Below, one piece after another: positions 1 through 5,960 of a stretch of DNA of 11,688 nucleotides. How positions within the stretch are numbered: position 1 is the first letter of the stretch; each line of letters begins with the position of its first letter. Position numbers and translations under genes: made by a program. The stretch is taken from NCBI GenBank assembly GCA_017430675.1, contig JAFRMM010000072.1, positions 1-11,688 on the forward strand. Direction: 5' to 3'. This stretch comes from Prevotella sp. Its GTDB lineage: Bacteria > Bacteroidota > Bacteroidia > Bacteroidales > Bacteroidaceae. Below the pieces are notes generated by a model. The model saw only the letters and a program-made list of their open reading frames with translations. It was not told where the DNA came from and searched no databases.

Positions 1-6
1 ATCTTC

Positions 7-477
7 TTATTCATCCTCTACTTCACAATGCAGGAATCCCATTTCCTTGGCTTTTTCCTCCTTCATCAGGAAGTAGATGGCCTCGCCCTCGTTGCAGAGT
101 TCACCCTTCGAGTTGGTAATCTCTGCACTGATATATGCCAAATTCCGTACCTGTTTCGAGACTTTGGCCCTGATGGTCAGTTCTGGTTCGGTAGTAGGAA
201 CTGCCTTGCGGAACTTCACGTTCAACTGTACCGTATAGCCGCTGGTCTGTAACTTGCGGGTGACCACCCAGCCGCACACTTCATCAATCAGCGTACTCAG
301 AATGCCCCCGTGCATGGTATCTACCCAGCCCTGATAGTTATGTCCGGGATGCCAAGTACTTACGATATAGTCACCATCCTCATAGAACTCCAAGTGAAGC
401 CCAATGGGATTGTCAGGACTGCAACCGAAACAGTTATAACCTTCGTGGCTACGCCAAGGGTTTATTATTTTCTTCAT
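7..477 (-). CDS. PaaI-family hotdog-fold acyl-CoA thioesterase
   Basis: 156 residues, the usual size for a single hotdog domain. The N-terminal Cys-Phe-Gly-Cys (C16, C19) followed by Asn-Pro-Ile-Gly-Leu and the later His-Gly-Gly (56-58) with D65 in the following helix match the PaaI-like thioesterase pattern; in the family the HGG loop and the helix acid act on the thioester. The expected reaction is hydrolysis of a small or aromatic acyl-CoA in the cytoplasm; the substrate cannot be read from sequence. The ATG lies 15 bases after the stop of the NifX-like gene, so the two probably share the promoter upstream of that gene. The stop codon is inside the window, so the gene is complete. The family call is firm; the physiological role is unknown. 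Confidence 0.88.
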   Translation of the reverse strand: MKKIINPWRSHEGYNCFGCSPDNPIGLHLEFYEDGDYIVSTWHPGHNYQGWVDTMHGGILSTLIDEVCGWVVTRKLQTSGYTVQLNVKFRKAVPTTEPELTIRAKVSKQVRNLAYISAEITNSKGELCNEGEAIYFLMKEEKAKEMGFLHCEVEDE

Positions 478-492
478 TTTATATGCGTATCA

Positions 493-894
493 TTATTTTT
501 TGCCAAAGGATGGAATTACGTACACAGGTTTCTCTTCATGGTGAGTACAGTCATGATGGTCGCATGATTCCAAAGAATCCTGTAGTTCTCCGTTTTGATA
601 AGAACTGAGCACATCATCCACTTTACCGTGACAGCCTCTGATGACGGTAATACCGTGGGCTGACAGTTTGTTATAGGCTCCCATGCCCATATTGCCAGCC
701 AGCATCAGCGTGATTCCTATCTCCTGCATGACTGAGGCAATGTTTGACTTGCATCCGCACCCTTCTGGCGAATCCAGACGTTCCTGGTTCACAATCTGAT
801 TCTGCTCATCAATCGTAACTACTGTATAATAGGCACAGTGGCCAAAGTGGTCATCGACCATGTCCTCGCGTGTTGGAATTACTATCTTCTTCAT
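493..894 (-). CDS. NifX/NifB-type (dinitrogenase iron-molybdenum cofactor) domain protein
   Basis: 133 residues with the compact fold of the NifX/MTH1175 family: start MKKIVIPT, a DDHFGHC segment near residue 20, a Cys-Gly-Cys pair (C46, C48), the Gly-Asn-Met-Gly-Met-Gly turn (67-72), and the Val-Ile-Arg-Gly-Cys element ending at C88. Relatives bind or carry iron-sulfur or iron-molybdenum clusters. No nitrogenase gene is nearby, so this is more likely a general cluster-binding or metal-handling protein of an anaerobe than a nitrogen-fixation factor. The C-terminus has a His/Cys-rich patch (C111, H113, H114, C116, H118, H119) that looks metal binding and lies outside the core domain. A TATCTTTG promoter element precedes the gene, which is the first of a two-gene unit with the thioesterase. 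Family call good, function inferred. Confidence 0.85.
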   Translation of the reverse strand: MKKIVIPTREDMVDDHFGHCAYYTVVTIDEQNQIVNQERLDSPEGCGCKSNIASVMQEIGITLMLAGNMGMGAYNKLSAHGITVIRGCHGKVDDVLSSYQNGELQDSLESCDHHDCTHHEEKPVYVIPSFGKK

Positions 895-928
895 CGTTAT
901 TTCTAATAATTCTTCTTAATTCACTTTG

Positions 929-936
929 CAAAGATA
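929..936 (-). promoter_or_regulatory. Bacteroidetes -7 element for the NifX-like/thioesterase unit
   Basis: Read on the minus strand this is TATCTTTG, an exact match to the Bacteroidetes -7 consensus TAnnTTTG, about 35 bases before the ATG at 894. No TTTG -33 box is seen 19-21 bases further upstream, so it would be a half-consensus promoter. It overlaps a perfect 10-base palindrome, CTTTGCAAAG, at 924-933. Confidence 0.5.
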
Positions 937-958
937 GTTAATAATCCCATATTTTTCG

Positions 959-966
959 TACCTTTG
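959..966 (+). promoter_or_regulatory. Bacteroidetes -7 element for the TSUP exporter
   Basis: TACCTTTG matches the TAnnTTTG consensus. A start of transcription about 5-8 bases downstream would leave a leader of roughly 20 bases before the TTG at 993, which supports that start codon. No good -33 TTTG is present. The element faces away from the minus-strand -7 element at 929-936, with only 22 bases between the two, so the upstream part of each promoter overlaps the other. Confidence 0.5.
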
Positions 967-992
967 CACCGATTATTAGGATAGTTTAGGAT

Positions 993-1832
993 TTGAGCAG
1001 CATAGTCCTTTCCATATTCCTGCTGAGCATCGGTGCGAGTTTCATCCAGCGCACCACGGGCTTCGGCTTCGGCATTTTCATTATGACGATGCTGCCATTC
1101 CTCATGCCAACGTATGGAGAGGCTACAACACTCTCAGGGCTGCTGGCAATCACAACTTCTGCGGCTATTGTGTGGCGATTAAGAAACTACGTCACCTGGC
1201 AACGGCTTTGGCCGATCCTGCTAACCTTTATCATCGTCTCAACCATTGCCATCTTTGCTTTAACACGTATCGAAGACCACATCTTACGACGTATTCTTGG
1301 TGTGGCACTCATTCTGATCAGCATCTACTTTATGCTGTTCAGTCAGCGCATAAAGTTGTCAACGACGAAAAAAGTGCAGGTAGGTGCAGGAACATTGAGC
1401 GGATTGATGGGCGGTTTCTTCGGTATGCAAGGCCCGCCTACCGTGCTGTACTTCATCCAGAGTGAGCCGACTAAAGAGCACTATATGGCGATGGCTCAGA
1501 CATATTTCCTGATTGGTAATGTAATGATGACTGGTGTAAGAGCCTACAATGGTTTCTTCACTGAGACCGTCGCTGTTGATTATCTCTATGGTCTCGGCGG
1601 CGTCATCATCGGCACGATGCTGGGTGCTTATGTCTTCAAACACATTCCCAACCGCATCTTCCGCTACATCGTCTATGCCTATATCTGCATCAGCGGAGTA
1701 ATCATACTAATGACAAATAAAGAACTATGGCATATATGGATTCACCGACTAGCGTACGCTCATCATCTGTCTGTGGTTCACCAATATCAGTTACTTGCTG
1801 AGAGAAGTATCCTTTTTGCTGTGAGTCGATAG
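993..1832 (+). CDS. Sulfite exporter TauE/SafE (TSUP) family membrane protein
   Basis: 279 residues, mostly hydrophobic, with about eight predicted membrane segments. The first carries the family-like Gly-Ala-Ser-Phe-Ile-Gln-Arg-Thr-Thr-Gly-Phe-Gly element; the second half has Gly-Gly-Phe-Phe-Gly-Met-Gln-Gly-Pro-Pro, the TSUP half-repeat signature. Members move sulfite, sulfonates or other small organic anions across the inner membrane; the substrate here is not known. The start is TTG: an in-frame TAG at 987 lies just upstream, the next in-frame ATG would delete the first membrane segment, and an AGGA at 978-981 gives weak ribosome-binding support. After the last membrane segment (ending near Met-Thr-Asn-Lys) comes a tail of about 36 polar residues that is unusual for the family and is antisense to a lipoprotein-like ORF. 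Confidence 0.85.
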   Translation: MSSIVLSIFLLSIGASFIQRTTGFGFGIFIMTMLPFLMPTYGEATTLSGLLAITTSAAIVWRLRNYVTWQRLWPILLTFIIVSTIAIFALTRIEDHILRRILGVALILISIYFMLFSQRIKLSTTKKVQVGAGTLSGLMGGFFGMQGPPTVLYFIQSEPTKEHYMAMAQTYFLIGNVMMTGVRAYNGFFTETVAVDYLYGLGGVIIGTMLGAYVFKHIPNRIFRYIVYAYICISGVIILMTNKELWHIWIHRLAYAHHLSVVHQYQLLAERSILFAVSR

Positions 1833-1899
1833 CGTTACATCCTAAAAGGAAAAAGAAACATGTTCCGAATACAAATATGGTTCTTGAAAGACTTTTCAT
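1702..1899 (-). CDS. Small putative lipoprotein, possibly a truncated remnant
   Basis: 65 residues. The N-terminus is a convincing lipoprotein signal: Lys and Arg near the start, a hydrophobic core, and a Leu-Leu-Gly-Cys lipobox with C21 as the lipidation site. The mature part is only about 45 residues, has no recognisable domain, and ends in a hydrophobic stretch encoded antisense to the TSUP gene. Positions 1702-1832 are shared with the exporter on the other strand. It could be a real small lipoprotein, or the 5' piece of a larger lipoprotein gene whose 3' part was lost when the exporter came to lie next to it. It starts 48 bases after the hepT stop and could be read from that transcript; I see no promoter of its own. 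Confidence 0.4.
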   Translation of the reverse strand: MKSLSRTIFVFGTCFFFLLGCNAIDSQQKGYFSQQVTDIGEPQTDDERTLVGESIYAIVLYLSLV

Positions 1900-1917
1900 T
1901 GCATTTTATCTTTTGTG

Positions 1918-1930
1918 CATAAAGTTTATG
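1918..1930. repeat. 13-base inverted repeat between hepT and the lipoprotein-like ORF
   Basis: CATAAAGTTTATG is a perfect inverted repeat with a single central base. It sits in the 48-base gap downstream of hepT. It has no T-run on either side that would make it a convincing terminator. It may be a protein-binding site or chance in AT-rich DNA. Confidence 0.25.
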
Positions 1931-1947
1931 TGAAGAACTATCTGCTA

Positions 1948-2292
1948 TTAAAATTCTGTAAGATACTCGATAATCTGTGAGCGTAAGACAAGTATGTCGG
2001 TCGTGACTACGCCCCAGACAACCACATCATCTATCTGGAAATACTCGTGAACGATGTAGTTACGCATGCCTCTGACTTGCTTCCATGGTGTATTTGGGTG
2101 TGAAGCGATGAATTCAGGAGATAGAAGATTGGCTGCTTCGCCAATGATCTCGATATTCTTAACGACGGCATAATACATCATGTCGTCGGCCTTTAGATCA
2201 TCGAAGGATTTATCCGACGTATAGCGAATCACACGCTCAGCAGCCGCCAACATGTGTGACAATCGTTCTTTATCTCTAAGCGGCTCTCTCAT
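1948..2292 (-). CDS. hepT: HepT-like (DUF86) HEPN ribonuclease toxin
   Basis: 114 residues, the normal length for HepT. The HEPN catalytic motif RX4HXY is intact as R77, H82 and Y84 in the segment Arg-Asn-Tyr-Ile-Val-His-Glu-Tyr. In characterised pairs this all-alpha protein is an RNase that cuts RNA (tRNA in at least one case), and the motif tyrosine is AMPylated by the partner nucleotidyltransferase, which silences it. The Asn-Ile-Glu-Ile-Ile-Gly-Glu-Ala-Ala segment (46-54) is also typical. The start overlaps the end of mntA by 17 bases, so translation is likely coupled with the antitoxin made first. All key residues are present, so the toxin looks active rather than decayed. Target RNA unknown. 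Confidence 0.9.
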   Translation of the reverse strand: MREPLRDKERLSHMLAAAERVIRYTSDKSFDDLKADDMMYYAVVKNIEIIGEAANLLSPEFIASHPNTPWKQVRGMRNYIVHEYFQIDDVVVWGVVTTDILVLRSQIIEYLTEF

Positions 2293-2572
2293 AAATCAGG
2301 ATTTTATCGCGATCGACACTCTCACGGGCAAAGGGCGCTAGAGAACGGTCTGTGACCAGATCGACATTGCGACCCAACAGGTCTCTCAGGTCCTCATACA
2401 TACCAAAGAATTTCATGCCCACATGCTGGCTGTCGTCGAGAACAATCAGGATATCAATATCGCTGGAGTCGGTCTCTTCGCCTCGGGAGAAGGAACCAAA
2501 GAGGTATGCCTTCAAGACGGGCTGGGTCTTGAAATAATCGGCAATTATCTTTATGATCGTCTCCTTGCTCAT
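2276..2572 (-). CDS. mntA: MntA-like minimal nucleotidyltransferase antitoxin
   Basis: 98 residues, a minimal nucleotidyltransferase domain. The signature GSX10DXD is exact: G26-S27, then D38 and D40, with the third metal-binding acid at D71 in Asn-Val-Asp-Leu-Val. Known MntA proteins transfer AMP from ATP to the tyrosine of the HepT RX4HXY motif and so neutralise the toxin. Here the antitoxin gene comes first and overlaps hepT by 17 bases. A near-consensus promoter (TTTG, 20 bases, TATATTTG) stands just upstream. The catalytic residues are complete, consistent with a working enzyme. Confidence 0.9.
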   Translation of the reverse strand: MSKETIIKIIADYFKTQPVLKAYLFGSFSRGEETDSSDIDILIVLDDSQHVGMKFFGMYEDLRDLLGRNVDLVTDRSLAPFARESVDRDKILIYERAA

Positions 2573-2597
2573 CGCTACATATTAATAATTGATGTTG

Positions 2598-2629
2598 CAA
2601 ATATAGGGAATATATCTGATACTTCCAAA
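2598..2629 (-). promoter_or_regulatory. Promoter of mntA-hepT
   Basis: On the minus strand, TTTG (2629-2626), a 20-base spacer and TATATTTG (2605-2598) match the full Bacteroidetes promoter TTTG-N(19-21)-TAnnTTTG. The predicted transcript start is about 20 bases before the mntA ATG. It is divergent from the preA promoter. Confidence 0.65.
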
Positions 2630-2643
2630 TTTCCAGCGTTTTT

Positions 2644-2675
2644 TTTGCATTTGTCGAATAATCTTCTTATCTTTG
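2644..2675 (+). promoter_or_regulatory. Promoter of the preA-esterase unit
   Basis: TTTG (2644-2647), a 20-base spacer and TATCTTTG (2668-2675) match the full Bacteroidetes promoter. The predicted leader before the ATG at 2707 is about 25 bases. The -7 box is enclosed by a 7-base inverted repeat at 2654-2660 and 2682-2688. Confidence 0.7.
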
Positions 2676-2688
2676 TAGCGGTATTCGA
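2654..2688. repeat. Inverted repeat around the preA -7 box, candidate operator
   Basis: TCGAATA (2654-2660) and TATTCGA (2682-2688) are perfect inverted arms 21 bases apart. They bracket the -7 element and the likely transcript start, where a repressor site could lie. The arms are short, so chance is possible. Confidence 0.3.
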
Positions 2689-2706
2689 GAATTAATACAC
2701 AAAATT

Positions 2707-4179
2707 ATGAATAGACAAATGCATTTGGAAGAAGAGGCAGCCCGCTGTCTGCTGTGTCAGGACGGGCCTTGCACGAAAGCCTGTAACAACGGTGACCCCG
2801 CCAGGGCCATCAGGGCTATCCGCTTTGGCAATGAGGAGTTGGCAGCCCAATGGGTGGCCGAGTGTTCTGACGAGGATATGGAGGCTGCGGAAAAGGCCTG
2901 TATCCACTACGACAGGCCGATACGCATTAAGGAACTGTTGCGCCTGGTCAGTCATGATGCCATTACTTCTGACGAGATGCCCAGTCTCGCCATCGACTTC
3001 TGTGGGCTCCACTGTGAAAATCCGTTCTTCCTCGCCTCGTCGGCCGTCTGCACGAACTATGAGATGGTGGCACGTGCCTTCGACGCGGGCTGGGCAGGTG
3101 TCTTCTACAAAACCATCTGTCTGCAGGAGATACGTGAGGTGTCGCCACGCTTCGATGCCGTGCAGCAGGAGGGATCCTCGGATTTCTATGCCTTCCGCAA
3201 TATGGAGCAGTTGAGCGAGAATCCTGTGGATATGGACTTCGACATCCTGCGCCGCCTGAAACGCGACTATCCCACGAAGGTGGTTGTCGCCAGTATCATG
3301 GGACAGACAGAGGAGCAATGGGTGGAACTGGCCAAGATGGCCGAGAAGGCTGGCGTCGATGCCATCGAACTGAACTTCTCATGTCCTCAGATGCGACTTT
3401 CGGGCATGGGTAGTGACGTGGGCCAGAACCCAGAACTGGTGATGATCTTTACAACCTTCGTCAAGCGTGCTGTCAGCATCCCCGTCATTCCCAAGATGAC
3501 GCCAAACATCACGCAGATCACCCAGCCTGCCATATCTGCCTACGTTGCCAATGCCGACGCCATCTCAGCCATTAACACCATCAAGAGCGTGACGATGGGC
3601 GATCGTGCCAGGGTGTCTGGCTACAAGACCGTATCCGGACTCTCAGGGCGAGCCGTCCGTCCCATTGCCCTCAGGCATATCCTGGAGATGTCACAGAGTC
3701 CGCTGCTGAATGGTCTGCGAGGCCAAAAAGTAGAGTTGAGTGGTATTGGAGGCATCGAGACTTGGCGCGATGCCCTGGAGTTTATCCAGTTGGGTTGCCG
3801 TAACGTTCAGGTATGCACGGCTGTGATGCAGTATGGCTATCGTATTATCGACGACCTGATACTCGGTATGCAGCACTATCTCTCTGAACGAGGGCTATCA
3901 TCGCTCGAAGCCATTGTGGGCGAGGAACTTCCAAACTTCGTGACACCTACTGATCTGGATCGCGAAACCATTGTCTATCCGAAGATTGACCGTGATAAGT
4001 GTATTGGCTGTGGGCGCTGCTACGTCTCTTGTATGGATGGTGGTCATCAGGCCATTGCCTTCGACAGCGAGACCCGCCAGCCCCGTATCGTGGGTACCAA
4101 GTGCGTGGGTTGCCACCTCTGTCGCCTGGTCTGTCCAACTGGCGCTATCGGCGTCACCAAGCGCATCAGTAAGAAGTGA
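2707..4179 (+). CDS. preA: PreA-like dihydropyrimidine dehydrogenase (FMN/iron-sulfur subunit) with extra N-terminal iron-sulfur half-domain
   Basis: 490 residues in three parts. Residues 1-85 hold C14, C17, C22 and C26 with the spacing seen at the start of the iron-sulfur domain of dihydropyrimidine dehydrogenase and PreT; only C53 and C65 follow, so the second half of that domain is missing. Residues about 88-400 form a dihydroorotate-dehydrogenase-like FMN barrel, with Asn-Phe-Ser-Cys-Pro (223-227) and Gly-Ile-Gly-Gly-Ile-Glu-Thr-Trp late in the barrel. Residues 432-476 carry two 4Fe-4S sets (C432, C435, C438, C442; C466, C469, C472, C476). Family role: NAD(H)-linked interconversion of uracil or thymine and the dihydropyrimidine, usually with the flavin subunit PreT. 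No preT is in the window. E. coli PreA, as I recall it, lacks the N-terminal extension. The cytosolic substrate is inferred from family only. Confidence 0.85.
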   Translation: MNRQMHLEEEAARCLLCQDGPCTKACNNGDPARAIRAIRFGNEELAAQWVAECSDEDMEAAEKACIHYDRPIRIKELLRLVSHDAITSDEMPSLAIDFCGLHCENPFFLASSAVCTNYEMVARAFDAGWAGVFYKTICLQEIREVSPRFDAVQQEGSSDFYAFRNMEQLSENPVDMDFDILRRLKRDYPTKVVVASIMGQTEEQWVELAKMAEKAGVDAIELNFSCPQMRLSGMGSDVGQNPELVMIFTTFVKRAVSIPVIPKMTPNITQITQPAISAYVANADAISAINTIKSVTMGDRARVSGYKTVSGLSGRAVRPIALRHILEMSQSPLLNGLRGQKVELSGIGGIETWRDALEFIQLGCRNVQVCTAVMQYGYRIIDDLILGMQHYLSERGLSSLEAIVGEELPNFVTPTDLDRETIVYPKIDRDKCIGCGRCYVSCMDGGHQAIAFDSETRQPRIVGTKCVGCHLCRLVCPTGAIGVTKRISKK

Positions 4180-4183
4180 GGAT

Positions 4184-5941
4184 GTGAAGAAGATTATATT
4201 AGTTGTCGCAATGCTGGGACTGGTCATGCAGGCTATGCCACAGAAGGTTTCGGCTGAGGCCGATCCCAATTTCTATGTCTATCTTTGTTTTGGGCAGTCT
4301 AATATGGAGGGCAATGCCCAATGGGAGGAAAGGGACAACGATGTCGATCCCCGCTTCAAGATGCTGGCTACGGCAGACTTCACTTCGCCCAAACGCAGCG
4401 CGGGGCTGTGGTACACGGCTGAGTGCCCGATCGTCAGCCCTATGGGAGGATTGGGTGTGGCTGACTACTTCGGACGTACCATGGTGGCCGCACTGCCATC
4501 CGATGTGAAGGTGGGCGTGGTGGCAGTGGCCATGGGCGGCAGTCCCATCGAGGCCTTTGATAAGAATAATGGTGCCAAAACGATTGCTGATAATTCGAGC
4601 GAATGGTGGGCAAAGTTGGCCAACAAATACTATGGTGGCAATCCCTACCTGCGATTGATGATTATGGGCAGGAGGGCGCAGAAGGTGGGTGTCATCAAGG
4701 GCATCCTGCTGCATCAGGGCTGTTCCAACAACGGTGATCCCAACTGGCCCCAGAAGGTAAAGGCTATCTATGAGGACCTATTGGCCGACTTGAACCTACG
4801 GGCTGAAGATGTGCCTCTGTTTGTCGGAGAGACGGCACGCGAGGAGATGTGGGGTGCCTGTTATGCCCATAACACTGTGGTGGCGAAGATGCCTGAGGTG
4901 GTTCCCACATCGCATGTTGTCAGTTCTGAGGACATCCCAACAAACGATTCATGGCATTTCACCGCCTCAGGCTATCGCACCTTTGGCAAACGTTATGCCT
5001 TCGAGGCCCTGAAGGTGATGGGGCGCGAATTGGTAAAGGATGCAGACTACGAGTTGCCAGAAAACCTGAAGATATTCTTCACGCTGAGTCAATTAGACAT
5101 TGATACTATCAGCAGTGTTGACGGTAGCAGGAAGATCATCGTCAAGGGAACATTTGCTGACAACCGCCAAGAGAATCTGACGAACGAGACCTCCTTTACC
5201 AGTGACGATTTCGAATTGGATGGCAACGTGGTCAGTGCGGAGAAAGAGGGCACCGTCACTGCGACCTATACTGACTTTACAGGTGAGATCCATACCAAGA
5301 CCATTCACTTCGACGACGAAAGTACCACAGAAGAATCAGAAGATCCTTTACCAGATACCAATGATCAGACGGTCTTAGATATCGGCAGCACAGGCAAGGG
5401 AACGTATTGCAGTGAGTATGGCCTCGACTTTACGAATGTGGATGGTATCAAAGCCTACACTGCCACGGGCTATGATGACGACACAAAGACGATCTGGCTG
5501 TCACGCGTGATGAGGGTACCAGCAGGTACAGGTATTATGGTGAAGGGTGATCCTGGAGAGTATAGGATTCCACACGCTGTGGTTAGATCTGTCTATGCAA
5601 ACTTCTTCGTAGGCAACCTCGATACAAAGATCACCATCAACGAGACTGACGGTGACGAGACGAACTATTACATGAAGAACGGCCAGTTCGTCAACGTCAA
5701 AGGTACTGCCAACATCTCTACCAACAGATGTTACCTCCAGTTGCCCAGCAGTGTCTTCGCCGGTACCCGTTCCATTGAGATCGTCTATGATGATGAGACA
5801 ACAGGAATCAGAGACAATAACCGTGAAACAATAACCAATAAACATGATGATCAGTGGTACAGCATCAGTGGCCAGCGTATCAGTCAGCCCACGACGAAGG
5901 GCCTCTATATCCATCATGGACGCAAGGTCATAATCAGATAA
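4184..5941 (+). CDS. Secreted SGNH/CE6-like carbohydrate acetylesterase with Prevotella C-terminal modules
   Basis: 585 residues from a GTG start. The frame stays open further upstream, but only inside preA; starting at GTG gives Lys-Lys, a hydrophobic core and a Val-Ser-Ala cleavage site near residue 24, a clean signal peptide, with GAGG just before. Catalytic domain about 28-275: Gly-Gln-Ser-Asn-Met-Glu-Gly with nucleophile S39, Gly-Gly-Ser (118-120), Gln-Gly-Cys near 178, and D255-x-x-H258. This is the SASA/CE6 esterase pattern, removing acetyl groups from glycans such as xylan or sialic acid outside the cytoplasm. Then an Ig-like stretch, an acidic linker, a module starting Gly-Thr-Tyr-Cys-Ser (C409) seen in many Prevotella secreted proteins, and a final Tyr-Ser-Ile-Ser-Gly-Gln to Lys-Gly-Leu-Tyr-Ile tail that may be a sorting signal. 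Exact substrate unknown. Confidence 0.82.
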   Translation: MKKIILVVAMLGLVMQAMPQKVSAEADPNFYVYLCFGQSNMEGNAQWEERDNDVDPRFKMLATADFTSPKRSAGLWYTAECPIVSPMGGLGVADYFGRTMVAALPSDVKVGVVAVAMGGSPIEAFDKNNGAKTIADNSSEWWAKLANKYYGGNPYLRLMIMGRRAQKVGVIKGILLHQGCSNNGDPNWPQKVKAIYEDLLADLNLRAEDVPLFVGETAREEMWGACYAHNTVVAKMPEVVPTSHVVSSEDIPTNDSWHFTASGYRTFGKRYAFEALKVMGRELVKDADYELPENLKIFFTLSQLDIDTISSVDGSRKIIVKGTFADNRQENLTNETSFTSDDFELDGNVVSAEKEGTVTATYTDFTGEIHTKTIHFDDESTTEESEDPLPDTNDQTVLDIGSTGKGTYCSEYGLDFTNVDGIKAYTATGYDDDTKTIWLSRVMRVPAGTGIMVKGDPGEYRIPHAVVRSVYANFFVGNLDTKITINETDGDETNYYMKNGQFVNVKGTANISTNRCYLQLPSSVFAGTRSIEIVYDDETTGIRDNNRETITNKHDDQWYSISGQRISQPTTKGLYIHHGRKVIIR

Positions 5942-5947
5942 TTATCT
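5936..5947. repeat. 12-base palindrome at the convergent gene ends
   Basis: AGATAATTATCT is a perfect palindrome covering the esterase stop codon. The two convergent genes are only 19 bases apart and no GC-rich hairpin with a T-run is visible, so this short AT-rich palindrome is the only symmetrical element there. It is weak as a terminator. Confidence 0.25.
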
Positions 5948-5960
5948 ATTCTGACAGGGA

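Larger units (their letters stand above)
903..979. repeat. 8-base inverted pair ATTATTAG in both leaders of the NifX-like/TSUP divergent region
   Basis: CTAATAAT (903-910) and ATTATTAG (972-979) are perfect inverted copies. Because the two transcripts diverge, each leader carries the same sense sequence ATTATTAG just before its start codon. The TSUP leader also has TTAGGAT twice (976-982 and 986-992), ten bases apart. It could be a shared regulatory element; AT-richness makes chance possible. Confidence 0.3.

Noticed and set aside
2600..2615. Short AT-rich inverted repeat overlapping the mntA promoter as an antitoxin operator
   Set aside because: The five-base ATATA/TATAT arms are too short and too AT-rich to separate from chance.
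2692..3318. Minus-strand open frame opposite preA
   Set aside because: Antisense shadow of a clear PreA coding sequence, with no motif of its own.
3971..4183. Upstream extension of the esterase frame into preA
   Set aside because: It would add 71 residues encoded inside the preA ferredoxin region; the GTG at 4184 gives a clean signal peptide and fits the gene spacing.
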